Assembly (NCBI GenBank): GCA_947456965.1
Contig: CANGTU010000009.1
Span: forward strand, 1-64,000
DNA from: Flavobacteriales bacterium
GTDB taxonomy: Bacteria; Bacteroidota; Bacteroidia; Flavobacteriales_D; Sanyastnellaceae
Direction: 5' to 3'
DNA: 64,000 nucleotides
Shown: positions 52,359 to 61,948 of the stretch, in pieces
Position numbering within the stretch: the stretch's first letter is position 1
How the letters are laid out: each line of letters starts with the position of its first letter
Position numbers and translations under genes: made by a program
Notes under the pieces: generated by a model
What the model was told of the DNA's origin: nothing
Seen by the model: only the letters and a program-made list of their open reading frames with translations
Database searches by the model: none

Positions 52359-54761
52359 CTAACCGGGCCGGGCCTGCGAGTCGAGAATCTCAATGCGCCG
52401 CTCTGAAAAGGATCCCTGATCATCTACAAGTGTAAGGCGGTAGATTCCGGGCCGAGGCATAATCTCGACTTCATGCAGTCCTTCTGTACGGCCGATAAAG
52501 GTGCCGTCAAGATGCCAATACAGAACAGCATTGCGCCTTCGGTGAGAGGCCTTCAATACGGTGCGCTCCTGTGCACCGGTGAGGTTGCGGGGGATGACCA
52601 GCGGACTGTCTGACTTGGGGTAGATCCAGGCAATTGGATTTTGATCAGCAGGCTGGCAGCCTTCCAGAAAGGGCGGCTGAATGCGGTATGACGGATGGTT
52701 GCGCACGTAGTAATACTCTTGCACTCCGGGAAGAATGAACCAGGGTTCATGCACCATCTCATCCATCGGATGGCACTCGGATGTGACCTGATGCGTGCGC
52801 TCCTGGTTCAGGTGAATCATCCGGTGGAAGAAACAGGGCAATGTGCTGGCGCAGGGCGCAGGCACCCATGCCGTATCCTTTTCAATACACACCGGCAGCG
52901 CCAGCATTCCGCTTTCCCGGCACACGACAACACGCTCCATCTCGGGAAGCGGCGGAGCAAACCAACTATGGGATGGAAGCCGCGAGAAGAGATCAAACAG
53001 CAATGGAGCGGCGGCGTGAACACCTGTCAGTTCCGGGCGCCCGGTGCCATCCGCATTGCCAACCCAAACGGCTACAACATATTCGGGCGTGGTGCCTACG
53101 GCCCATGCATCGCGATTGCCAAAACTGGTGCCGGTCTTCCAGGCAACCGGGCCAGATGAGGTGTAGGTCTCCCAGCCCAACTCGGTTTCGGGCCGGTTCA
53201 CTTCAAGCAGGGACTGAAACGTCGTATAGATCGATGCTGCACTGAGCGGAGGATAGCTCGTGCTCACGTGCTCTATTACCGCTTCATCCTCAGCAAGGAG
53301 TGCGGATTGCACCGTGTATTCGCCTTCTCGGTATCCGCCGCCGCGGTTGTACCTGTTGAGGGTGCGCGCCATACCCGCATAAGCCCGGGCAATGTCCCAC
53401 AGACATGCTTCTGCACCACCCAGGATCAGCGAAAGACCATAGTGGTCAGCTGGTTTCTGGAGTTGGGTAAAGCCCAGCGATCGCAACTTGTGATGGAACC
53501 GGGCATATCCGTAATCGCGGAGCATAATGACGGAGGGCACATTCAGTGAACGGGAAAGGGCTCTGCTCGCGGGCACGGCTCCATCAAATGTCAGATTGTA
53601 GTTGCGGGGCGAGAACCCATCAAACTGAATGGGGATATCCGCGACAAGGGCATGCGGGGTAATCTGACCATCTTGCATCATCGCGGCGTACAGGAAGGGC
53701 TTCAGGATGCTTCCACTGCTTCTGGGTGCAGGGATAACATCGACCATACTGCCTTGTGAGTTGCTGCCGTCCATTCGATTGCCCACATACGCCAATACAT
53801 GTCCGGTTGCCACCTCCACCACGAGGGCAGCAGTGTGCTGCACATAACTGCCCTCCATCTGCTGAACATGATGGTTTACGGCCTGCATGACAGATTGCTG
53901 TAACTCCGACCGAATAGTAGTTCGGTAGATTTTTCCGTGACCGTGCGTCCGACACAGACTGGTCATGAGGTGAGGTGCTCTTTGCGCAAGTGGATAGGGC
54001 TTGCCCGGAAGTGGCTCGAGGTAGCTCAGTTCAAGTGTCTCCCGATCGAGGTACCCGGCCTTATGCAACCGCTGCAGCAAGGTGTTCCGTCGGATGAGTA
54101 ATTTTTCGGAATTCTTTCCAGGAAATATAAGTGACGGGGCATTCGGAAGCACAGCCAGCGTTGCCGATTCAGCCCAGGAGAGTTCATCCGCAGGATGCCC
54201 AAAATACCTCCACGACGCAGCATCCAGCCCTACCACGTTGCCTCCAAAGGGCGCATGGGAAGCGTAGAGGGCCAGAATCTCATCTTTGCTGAAACGCCAT
54301 TCCAGACGCAGGGCAAGTGCCATCTCGACGAGCTTCTCCCGGATCGTGCGCGGCGGATTGTTGCGACTCATCCGGATGACCTGCATGCTCAGGGTGCTTC
54401 CACCGCGCACCACCTTGCCTTGCCTGATATTTTCCACTACTGCGCGCATCAGAGAAGGCAAATAGATCCCGCTGTGATCCGGGAAATGACGGTCCTCAAA
54501 CAAGGTCAGAGCATGCCGGAACTTATCCGGTATTGCTTGGCGCTCAGGAAACCTCCACTGGCCGTCGCGGGCTGTGATGGCATTGAGCAACTGCCCCTCT
54601 GCCGAATACAGCACCGTGCTGTGCTCTCTCCGGAATAAAGGATCCGGAAGAGCACAGAGGAATGCCCAGAATCCCGCAGCCAGCGCAATGAACGACAGCC
54701 CGCGAAGGATGCGCTTTACCTGGCCGCGGCGGTCACACCCGGAGCAACTACTTCTACCCAT
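52359..54761 (-). CDS. pbpC: Penicillin-binding protein 1C
   Basis: The 800-residue bifunctional peptidoglycan synthase has one N-terminal membrane anchor (about 18-38). A glycosyltransferase domain follows with FEDRHFPDHSG (catalytic Glu) and GGSTLSMQVIRM. The transpeptidase domain has SSGSILKPFLYAAM (SXXK), SLN in SRSLNVPS, and WKTGTSFGNRDAW (KTG). A C-terminal BiPBP_C-like domain ends in RIEIL. It acts in the periplasm. It overlaps the alpha-2-macroglobulin gene by 46 bp; no nearer in-frame start was found, so translational coupling is likely. This pairing is the classic PBP1C-alpha-2-macroglobulin association (as in E. coli yfhM-pbpC). Confidence 0.95.
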   Translation of the reverse strand: MGRSSCSGCDRRGQVKRILRGLSFIALAAGFWAFLCALPDPLFRREHSTVLYSAEGQLLNAITARDGQWRFPERQAIPDKFRHALTLFEDRHFPDHSGIYLPSLMRAVVENIRQGKVVRGGSTLSMQVIRMSRNNPPRTIREKLVEMALALRLEWRFSKDEILALYASHAPFGGNVVGLDAASWRYFGHPADELSWAESATLAVLPNAPSLIFPGKNSEKLLIRRNTLLQRLHKAGYLDRETLELSYLEPLPGKPYPLAQRAPHLMTSLCRTHGHGKIYRTTIRSELQQSVMQAVNHHVQQMEGSYVQHTAALVVEVATGHVLAYVGNRMDGSNSQGSMVDVIPAPRSSGSILKPFLYAAMMQDGQITPHALVADIPIQFDGFSPRNYNLTFDGAVPASRALSRSLNVPSVIMLRDYGYARFHHKLRSLGFTQLQKPADHYGLSLILGGAEACLWDIARAYAGMARTLNRYNRGGGYREGEYTVQSALLAEDEAVIEHVSTSYPPLSAASIYTTFQSLLEVNRPETELGWETYTSSGPVAWKTGTSFGNRDAWAVGTTPEYVVAVWVGNADGTGRPELTGVHAAAPLLFDLFSRLPSHSWFAPPLPEMERVVVCRESGMLALPVCIEKDTAWVPAPCASTLPCFFHRMIHLNQERTHQVTSECHPMDEMVHEPWFILPGVQEYYYVRNHPSYRIQPPFLEGCQPADQNPIAWIYPKSDSPLVIPRNLTGAQERTVLKASHRRRNAVLYWHLDGTFIGRTEGLHEVEIMPRPGIYRLTLVDDQGSFSERRIEILDSQARPG

Positions 54762-57700
54762 TGTCCTTTGGTACGCGCTTGAATGGTCTTATCATACATC
54801 GCCTCACAAACGAAACCAGGCAAGTAATAACTGCCGGTATAGGTGGCGTTCACTTTTACACGATACGTTTTCGACTTACCCGGCAGAAGGTCGAAGTAGG
54901 TGAGCACCCGGTCATCGCGAATGTCCTGGTATTCGGGCTGATCTGCCGGTACTGATGCGGTATAGTTATCCATTCTCGAGTTGATGATCTCCCAGCCGGA
55001 TGGGAAGACCTGTGTGAGCGCGAGTTCATCATAACGCATCTTCATCCCGTCATGGGTTACCGTTACCAAGGCATAGAAATCAGTTCCCTGTTCAATCCGG
55101 CTGACGTTCACTGGCTTTCCGTCAACGGTTTGGTAGCTGGCTTGCATGGTCATGCCGCTGGCGGAAGTTTGCTCATTGCCCGCGGCAGGTTTACCGCTGA
55201 GAATGAGCCGCGCATACAGGATATTGCCCGAAGTGTTTCGCAGGCTTATCGTATTTGCTTTCAGCTTCACATCCAGCGAGCGTTGCATGATGGGTTTGGT
55301 GCTGGCGAATTCAGTTGAGGTCTTTCCATTGAGGATGTAGATGCATTTCACCTGTTTGCCTAATTCGCCACTGGCAAATCTGGATACTGCAAGGAGGGCA
55401 TAGGCAGTTGTCTGCGTGCTATACCATGCCTCAGAGGAAAGTCTGCCTGAAAGGGTGCGAATCAGGGTGGCCGCTGCTGCCCTGTCACCCATCAGGATGA
55501 GCGTTTCGGCAATCATAGCCTCATCCCGTGTTTCGCTTCCGAAGGTGTAGCCCATCTCAGTGTAGGGTGCCACATCCGGCTGGATGTTCTTGATGAGGGT
55601 CTGGGCGGTTCCTTTTTGTCCGGCTAGTGCGTAGGCTGCAGCTAGCCGCCATTTAGCGGTGAGCGTAAGTCCCGGTCGCTCTCGCAGCCTGTTCATGCTG
55701 GGGAGCTCTGGCTTACCGGCGAGTGCGAGGGTATACAGGCGGTAGGCCTGCATGAGTTCTTCCTGCGCAACTCCCGGATTGCTTTGGGAGGGTTCAACCG
55801 AGCGCCAGTCTTGCGCTGCCTTCTTCTGATATGCCAACCACGCAGACTCGATGCCGGAGGGCAACGCAAAGCCTTTCTTTTTAGCTTCCATCAGGAAGTG
55901 TCCGGCATACGAGGTAGCCCAGGCATCAGATTCATTCGCCCCGGGCCAATATCCGAAGCCACCTCCCGGATTTTGGAATGTGGCTATGCGAGCAATAGCC
56001 GACCGGATATTATCGGTGGCCTTGCGCTGTGCCTTCTCATCCAGCTCCATCACATCAGCCAGGTAAAGTTGCGGAAAAGCACCGGAGGTGGTTTGTTCGA
56101 GGCATCCATGCGGATAGTCCAGCAGGTATTTCAGCCGCCGTCCGAAGTCGATAGCCGGAATGCTGCTCACTTCAAGCATAGCGGTATTGGTACCTGCGAT
56201 CCCCGGCAAGTCGAAGGTGTGCTCCCAGTTTTTGCCTGCTTCGATAACGACTTCCTTGAAGCTTGTCTGGTGTGGATTGGGGCTGCGTACCTCAACCTCC
56301 ATGCTGTAGCTGCTGGTGTAACTGCCGCTTGTGGCAGTCACCTTCACGGTGGCCTTGCCCTCGCGGTTAGCCACTTCGAGCGGGAACTGAATAACCTGAT
56401 CACCGGTTGCCGGGAAGGTCATACTCCGCTCCGCAGATCCGGACAGGACGAGGAGATCATTGGTTTCAATCCTGACCTTGACATTCCTGACTGACTTGTC
56501 CATAGCAAAGACTGTAACGGGCAGTTGGGTTTTTTCACCCGGCCCAAGCACCCGGGGAAGCCCGGCCAGAACCATGAGCGGCTTCTTTACAGGTACGGCC
56601 TTTTCAGCATGTCCATAAGCCTCGCCATTACGCGCCACGACCATCACACGCACAGATCCGATATAGTTGGGCATGACCAGCCTATGGGTTTTGCATTCAC
56701 CTGGCTTCAGCGTGAATGGTCCTTTATACAGCACAACGGGCTTGAACCGGTTGGTCTTATTTTTTCCCTTCGCGCCGGCTTCATCAGAACCACCAATGGA
56801 AAGCAATCTGTCTGGCTGCGGACTGAGCGCGCCAATGACCTCATCGTACATGTCCCAGGTAGTCACCCCGAGAGCCTCCCTCGCGAAGAAGTGTCCCCAC
56901 GGATCAGGCGTCCTGAACCGTGTGAGGTCCAGCAGCCCTTCATCCACTATGGCAAGTGTATAGGTCATGGCTTTACCCGACTTTTCACATACCCGCACGT
57001 CAAACGGTTTTTCTGGAGCTAGCTCATTGGCTGTGGAGATGGATGGCGTGATATGCGAATCCGCGTATTCTACAAAGAGAGGCTGCACGCCGTAAAGACG
57101 GATGGGCATATCGTTGGCAGACTGACCATGTGGCTGCAGGTAAGTGATGTGGAGGTAGGCGTTGGGCGCCATCTCGGGCGTAGTACGGAAACTGAAGCGG
57201 GCTTCTCCGTCATCGGGATTGACCCAATGGGTCTCCAGCACGCGGGATCCGTTTTCAATGGATATCAGAATACGCCCCTCATCACCACATGGTATTGTCA
57301 CCGTGCAGGTTTCACCAACCTGATATACCGATTTATCGAGGGCAAACAAGAGCATGGAAGATCCTCCAGGGTTCTCGCTTATGGCGCGGTTGGCCCATCC
57401 AGGCCAGTCGATGTAACAAGTCTTTCCTGTGGCATGCCCGCCCTGGGGATCTTCGATGCGCACGAGGTATCTTCCCCATTCAGGGTAATTTACTCTGAAC
57501 CGGAAGGATCCTTTGCCATCAGCTCCGGTACCGAATGTACCTTCGGCTACAGGTACCGTGGACTCACTGCCCACGAAATTGCTCAGATCTTCACCAGATC
57601 TTTCCCACCACCAGCGCCAGCTCACTTTATAAACCTTCCACTGGAGTCCACTCACCGCGAGGGGTTTGCCTGAAGCATCAAGTGTGACTACTTCAGTCTT

Positions 57701-60325
57701 ATGATCGGTATCCGTGAGCAGCATACCCCGCGCAGCATCACCCTTAGGCAGGCGCATGCCGACAAACCGGTCGAAGGGAGCATAGGGAATGCTGAAGCGA
57801 TCCACTGAAAAGTCACCTCCTTCTTCAAAGGCTTTTACACTGAAGTTGGCATTGACCATGCCGGGTGGCGAATCGGAGAGGGTTACCTGGACAGGTACCT
57901 TAGCTTTTCCTTCTGAATCAACGCGGCCATCATAGATGACCTGCTCTTCAGAACTGAATTGCCTCACAGGGTCATCAAAATGGTAATCGGTGTAGCGGTC
58001 AAAACGGGTAGTTCCCGGCGTGAAGGTGGCCGATACTGTTGCCCGCAGATTACGGGCAGGAGCCCCATGCAGCCAGCTTACGGTCAGATTTCCGCCCAGA
58101 TCATCGTCCTCCGAAGTGATGCGCTCCTTGCCGAAGGAAAGATTGAGTTTGAGACGGTTGGGCTTGATGGTTTCAATGCGGAGCGACTTGCTGAAAGTGG
58201 CGCCTCCAACGCGGACGACGCCGGTCCAGCTGCCGGTTGGAGCATCATCTGCCGTGGTGCAGATGAAGGCGTAAATGCCGTTATCATTCAGCGGACGAAC
58301 TTGCTTTTGAACGGCTTTACCACGTGGATCCAGAAGTTCAAACTGAACAGGATGACCCGCTGGAATTGTTTTGCGCATATCCTCCAGCATAAAGCCCAGA
58401 AAAAGCGTATCTCCCGGGCGCCACACTCCGCGCTCACCATAGAGGAAGCCTTTCAGTCCCTTTTGAGTGGAGCTGCCTCCGGTATCGAATGTGCTCAAGG
58501 ATAAGCTGTGTCCGCTATCCAGTTTAAGATAACCGGTCTGATTACCCTTTTTCACCTGGACCAGAAATGGCACTCCTTTGACCGCGGCGAAGGTGACCTG
58601 TCCGGAGTTGTTTGTCTTGGCCGTAGCGATGACTTGCTGCTGAAGGTTCAGGAGTTCTACCACAGCATCCTGCACGGGATCGGTTGTCTTCAGATTGGTA
58701 ACAAAGCATTGAAGGCTTTGGTCGGTGCCTTGCTTGACCAGAATGCCGAGATCAGAAGCAAGTATATTCCGACCTACAGGTCTGCGGCTGGTGTAGTAGG
58801 CACTGGAGCAAGGGTTATCGCGTTCCTCCCAGTCATAATCCCAATAGCCTTCGTAATCACCATACCATCCGCTTTCGTAGTTATCCCAGTAGCTGGAGCC
58901 GGATTCTGCTTCATCATCATTTTCCTCCAGTTGTTGTTCTTCTTCTTCTGTTGAAGATTCATCGCATGGATAAAGACTGTAGCTTCTGCGGAAACCGATC
59001 TCGACGCGGTAGATCGCACCGGGTTCTGCCCGGATATAGCTGTCAAGATCGAGGTAGTAGGTATTCCATCGCGCCATATCCCGATTGCCTTCCGGATTGA
59101 GAGGCACCGTGGCCTTCGCAATCAACCGGCCAACGCGTCTCATCTCTTCTGATCCGGAGAGGCTGTTCACCTGAAGAAATTGCGGGATGTTGTTTTCGAA
59201 TATGCGGATAATGCGCACGTCAACGGCCGACAGGTTCACGGCCTTGAACGGAAACACCATACCATCCGTAGTGGGTAGGATAACTTTCTCCGTGGATCCA
59301 ATATCTACCGAGGGCTTAAGGTCCTCAAATACCAATGTTAAGGTTTGTTCCGACCTGGAAACATAGCCCATCACATTCTTGATTCCGGGAGAAATGATGA
59401 CGTCAATCTGGCCGCTTAGCCGCTCGGGAGGATAAAGGCGTACTTCGTTGTTGTACACCTCCAGCCGCTCACCTCCAGCCATCCCATCAATCCTGATGAG
59501 GCCTGAAAGATCCTGGGTTGCATCCAGAGGATCGGAAAACTGCAATACGATATACTGTTCGGGTTGTTGCTGGATGCGGTGAAAGAATACCTTGAAGTCG
59601 CCAAGAGCGGGTATGTTCTGTACCATTTTTCCCTGACTTTCGGCTCCGATGGGCTTGCCGTTCCATTCAATGATGACTGAATCGGCGCGCTCACCCCGCG
59701 CGATGCTGTCTACCACAAATGCATGATCATGCAGATGATCACTGTGTGTCCACGATACTGGCAGGTTCTTTCCACCCTGACGGGCAGTTACAGTAGTGCT
59801 CGTTAATTCAGGCTTGGCCACATCGGCCGTGCGCAGTTCTCCGCGGATTTCCATGCGGGACAGATCTGTGGTGGAGTATGACTGAACACCGAGGATTCCA
59901 GCCTCGGCAAACTGTCGGACAGTGGTGAATGTGAACTCGAATTCGGATAGGGCTGATGGCACTGCCGCAATCTTTCCCAAATCAAACGTGCACGTATAAT
60001 TCTCACCTTGCTCAAGCCATTCAGATGGTCGATATTCGAGCGTCTGGCTGTCAACCCATACGAGCTCGCCAGGAATGGATGGGGAAAAAGAAATCAGAGG
60101 CTCACTGACTTTTGTTTCGGGCTGAATGCCCTCGATAAAGGGCTGTGTAAACTGGATCCGAATCTTGCCCGCGACCGATATGGAGCCCGAAGTAAATGCT
60201 GAAATATACTGGGCAAATGCCGGATCAATTTCCTTTGTGGAAGTACGGGTGCAGGACTGGCTAAAGGGAATAAACAGGATAAAGAGGAGGGTCAGAATTC
60301 TCGTGCGAGAGACAGGAATAGTCAT
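54716..60325 (-). CDS. Bacterial alpha-2-macroglobulin, lipoprotein
   Basis: From ATG 60,325 the product has 1,869 residues. A lipobox ends FSQSC (Cys25), so it is anchored in the envelope. Then come MG-type domains with a bait-like region, and the thioester motif GCLEQ in YPHGCLEQTTSGAFPQ at about 1,405. The C-terminal part is a helical thioester domain (DNIRSAIARIATFQNPGGGFGYWPG). Such proteins trap proteases in the periplasm and protect the cell. The distal part near residues 460-510 carries an unusual Glu/Asp- and Trp/Tyr-rich insert (STEEEEQQLEENDDE, WYGDYEGYWDYDWEE), flanked by Cys in YPCD and NPCSS. It is upstream of pbpC with a 46-bp overlap, opposite to no neighbour. Confidence 0.95.
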   Translation of the reverse strand: MTIPVSRTRILTLLFILFIPFSQSCTRTSTKEIDPAFAQYISAFTSGSISVAGKIRIQFTQPFIEGIQPETKVSEPLISFSPSIPGELVWVDSQTLEYRPSEWLEQGENYTCTFDLGKIAAVPSALSEFEFTFTTVRQFAEAGILGVQSYSTTDLSRMEIRGELRTADVAKPELTSTTVTARQGGKNLPVSWTHSDHLHDHAFVVDSIARGERADSVIIEWNGKPIGAESQGKMVQNIPALGDFKVFFHRIQQQPEQYIVLQFSDPLDATQDLSGLIRIDGMAGGERLEVYNNEVRLYPPERLSGQIDVIISPGIKNVMGYVSRSEQTLTLVFEDLKPSVDIGSTEKVILPTTDGMVFPFKAVNLSAVDVRIIRIFENNIPQFLQVNSLSGSEEMRRVGRLIAKATVPLNPEGNRDMARWNTYYLDLDSYIRAEPGAIYRVEIGFRRSYSLYPCDESSTEEEEQQLEENDDEAESGSSYWDNYESGWYGDYEGYWDYDWEERDNPCSSAYYTSRRPVGRNILASDLGILVKQGTDQSLQCFVTNLKTTDPVQDAVVELLNLQQQVIATAKTNNSGQVTFAAVKGVPFLVQVKKGNQTGYLKLDSGHSLSLSTFDTGGSSTQKGLKGFLYGERGVWRPGDTLFLGFMLEDMRKTIPAGHPVQFELLDPRGKAVQKQVRPLNDNGIYAFICTTADDAPTGSWTGVVRVGGATFSKSLRIETIKPNRLKLNLSFGKERITSEDDDLGGNLTVSWLHGAPARNLRATVSATFTPGTTRFDRYTDYHFDDPVRQFSSEEQVIYDGRVDSEGKAKVPVQVTLSDSPPGMVNANFSVKAFEEGGDFSVDRFSIPYAPFDRFVGMRLPKGDAARGMLLTDTDHKTEVVTLDASGKPLAVSGLQWKVYKVSWRWWWERSGEDLSNFVGSESTVPVAEGTFGTGADGKGSFRFRVNYPEWGRYLVRIEDPQGGHATGKTCYIDWPGWANRAISENPGGSSMLLFALDKSVYQVGETCTVTIPCGDEGRILISIENGSRVLETHWVNPDDGEARFSFRTTPEMAPNAYLHITYLQPHGQSANDMPIRLYGVQPLFVEYADSHITPSISTANELAPEKPFDVRVCEKSGKAMTYTLAIVDEGLLDLTRFRTPDPWGHFFAREALGVTTWDMYDEVIGALSPQPDRLLSIGGSDEAGAKGKNKTNRFKPVVLYKGPFTLKPGECKTHRLVMPNYIGSVRVMVVARNGEAYGHAEKAVPVKKPLMVLAGLPRVLGPGEKTQLPVTVFAMDKSVRNVKVRIETNDLLVLSGSAERSMTFPATGDQVIQFPLEVANREGKATVKVTATSGSYTSSYSMEVEVRSPNPHQTSFKEVVIEAGKNWEHTFDLPGIAGTNTAMLEVSSIPAIDFGRRLKYLLDYPHGCLEQTTSGAFPQLYLADVMELDEKAQRKATDNIRSAIARIATFQNPGGGFGYWPGANESDAWATSYAGHFLMEAKKKGFALPSGIESAWLAYQKKAAQDWRSVEPSQSNPGVAQEELMQAYRLYTLALAGKPELPSMNRLRERPGLTLTAKWRLAAAYALAGQKGTAQTLIKNIQPDVAPYTEMGYTFGSETRDEAMIAETLILMGDRAAAATLIRTLSGRLSSEAWYSTQTTAYALLAVSRFASGELGKQVKCIYILNGKTSTEFASTKPIMQRSLDVKLKANTISLRNTSGNILYARLILSGKPAAGNEQTSASGMTMQASYQTVDGKPVNVSRIEQGTDFYALVTVTHDGMKMRYDELALTQVFPSGWEIINSRMDNYTASVPADQPEYQDIRDDRVLTYFDLLPGKSKTYRVKVNATYTGSYYLPGFVCEAMYDKTIQARTKGQWVEVVAPGVTAAAR

Positions 60326-60587
60326 AGTAAAGTGGAGGTTTAGCAGGTGAAAGGTAGGGTCGGAACGGTCGTCCTGATAAATTATTTGACCCGGGATTTG
60401 GGAGCCGGATATCTGTTCAGCTCCAGAGCGCCATGGAAGATGATTGCGCTCAAAGGTCAGCTGCGTTAGCGTAGTCTTCTCCGCAGAGAGCCTCCGAAAT
60501 GAGTACATGTGAGTATGCGTCGGCGTTTTGAATCGGCACAGTTATCCGATTGTAAATCCTGGGTTGAATACAAATGCGCCAGGATAA
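60326..60587 (-). other. Gap between radA and the alpha-2-macroglobulin gene
   Basis: This 262-bp region holds no gene. It contains TACCTTTC (about 60,346-60,353 on the minus strand), a possible -7 element for the alpha-2-macroglobulin gene 20 or so bases upstream of its ATG. The radA stop is at its right edge; no terminator hairpin was recognised. Confidence 0.45.
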
Positions 60588-61946
60588 TTATCCGAATAAG
60601 TCGCTGAAGAATTGGTCAACTCGCGATACGGGAACGACTTCCATCCCCTGCACGCGGGGTAACTCACCGCGCACGGGCCGGGCCACAAACATCCGTTCGA
60701 AGCCAAGCCGCGATGCCTCCTGGATGCGCTGCTCGATGCGGGGTACCGGACGCACTTCACCACTCAGCCCGACTTCGCCGGCAAAGCATGTGGCTCTGGG
60801 AATAGGAAGGTCTTCACTGCTGGAAAGCACTGCTGAAATGACTGCGAGATCCATAGCAGGATCCTCCATCCGCATACCTCCGGCAATATTCAGAAATACG
60901 TCTTTCATGGCCAGGCGAAAGCCACAACGCTTTTCCAGCACCGCCAGAAGCATGTTGAGTCGGCGGATGTCAAAGCCTGTTGTGCTGCGCTGTGGAGTGC
61001 CATACACAGCCGTGCTGGCGAGTGCCTGAATCTCAATCATGAGAGGCCGCATACCCTCTAGCGCGGCGGCAATGGCAGATCCACTAAGGGATTGACTGTC
61101 TTCGCGGACAAGTATTTCCGAAGGGTTCTCCACGATCCGTAAGCCGCCTCCATGCATTTCATAGATCCCTAGCTCATGGGTGGATCCAAAGCGATTCTTG
61201 GGGGTGCGCAGAATGCGGTAGAGGTGCTGTCGGTCGCCTTCAAACTGCAGAACGCAGTCGACCATATGTTCCAGCACCTTGGGGCCGGCAAGCGAGCCCT
61301 CTTTCGTGATATGCCCAATCAGGAATACGGGTACCTGATTTTCTTTCGCATAATGAAGCAGGCGAGTAGCGCATTCCCGAACCTGCGACACGCTCCCCGG
61401 AAAACTCTCGACCAATTCGCTCTGCAAGGTCTGGATCGAATCAATGATAACGAGCCCCGGCCGGATATCCTCGAGATGGCCCAGAATCTGAGCAAGGGAG
61501 CTTTCCATAAGGACCAGGCAACGCGGGTTGATGAGACCGAGCCGCTCCGCACGCATCCGAATCTGATCTTCACTTTCTTCGCCGGAAACGTAGAGTACAC
61601 TGAGCTCTGTTTCGCGCAGGGCGAGCTGAAGCATCAGGGTGGATTTTCCGATGCCCGGCTCTCCTCCAAACAGAATAAGACTTCCCGGTACAAGTCCGCC
61701 ACCCAGGACGCGATTCAATTCCTGATCCTTCAGCTCAATTCGAGAGGCCAGAGTGGTGTCCAGCTCGTTTACGGGCTTGGGTACGTTATGGGGTTTGCGC
61801 AAGGCATGAGAAGTGGCGCCAACATCGCGCTGAAGGACTTCCTCTACGAAACTGTTCCATTCGCCGCATGACGGACATTTCCCAATCCACTTCGGACTTT
61901 GAGTGCCGCAGCTCTGACAGAAGAAGGCAGTGCGGGTCTTGGCCAT
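60588..61946 (-). CDS. radA: DNA repair protein RadA
   Basis: The 452-residue protein is a RecA-like branch-migration factor. Seen: the N-terminal zinc finger CQSCGTQSPKWIGKCPSCGEW (four Cys), Walker A GGEPGIGKSTLML (about 95-107), Walker B LVIIDSIQTL, the RadA-specific KNRFG in PKNRFGSTHELGIYEM, and the C-terminal Lon-protease-like domain (about 275-452), where catalytic Ser of Lon is absent. Length is typical. Its ATG lies two bases downstream of the stop of a large T9SS type B gene, so it may be read through from that gene, an odd pairing. Confidence 0.96.
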   Translation of the reverse strand: MAKTRTAFFCQSCGTQSPKWIGKCPSCGEWNSFVEEVLQRDVGATSHALRKPHNVPKPVNELDTTLASRIELKDQELNRVLGGGLVPGSLILFGGEPGIGKSTLMLQLALRETELSVLYVSGEESEDQIRMRAERLGLINPRCLVLMESSLAQILGHLEDIRPGLVIIDSIQTLQSELVESFPGSVSQVRECATRLLHYAKENQVPVFLIGHITKEGSLAGPKVLEHMVDCVLQFEGDRQHLYRILRTPKNRFGSTHELGIYEMHGGGLRIVENPSEILVREDSQSLSGSAIAAALEGMRPLMIEIQALASTAVYGTPQRSTTGFDIRRLNMLLAVLEKRCGFRLAMKDVFLNIAGGMRMEDPAMDLAVISAVLSSSEDLPIPRATCFAGEVGLSGEVRPVPRIEQRIQEASRLGFERMFVARPVRGELPRVQGMEVVPVSRVDQFFSDLFG

Positions 61947-61948
61947 GG

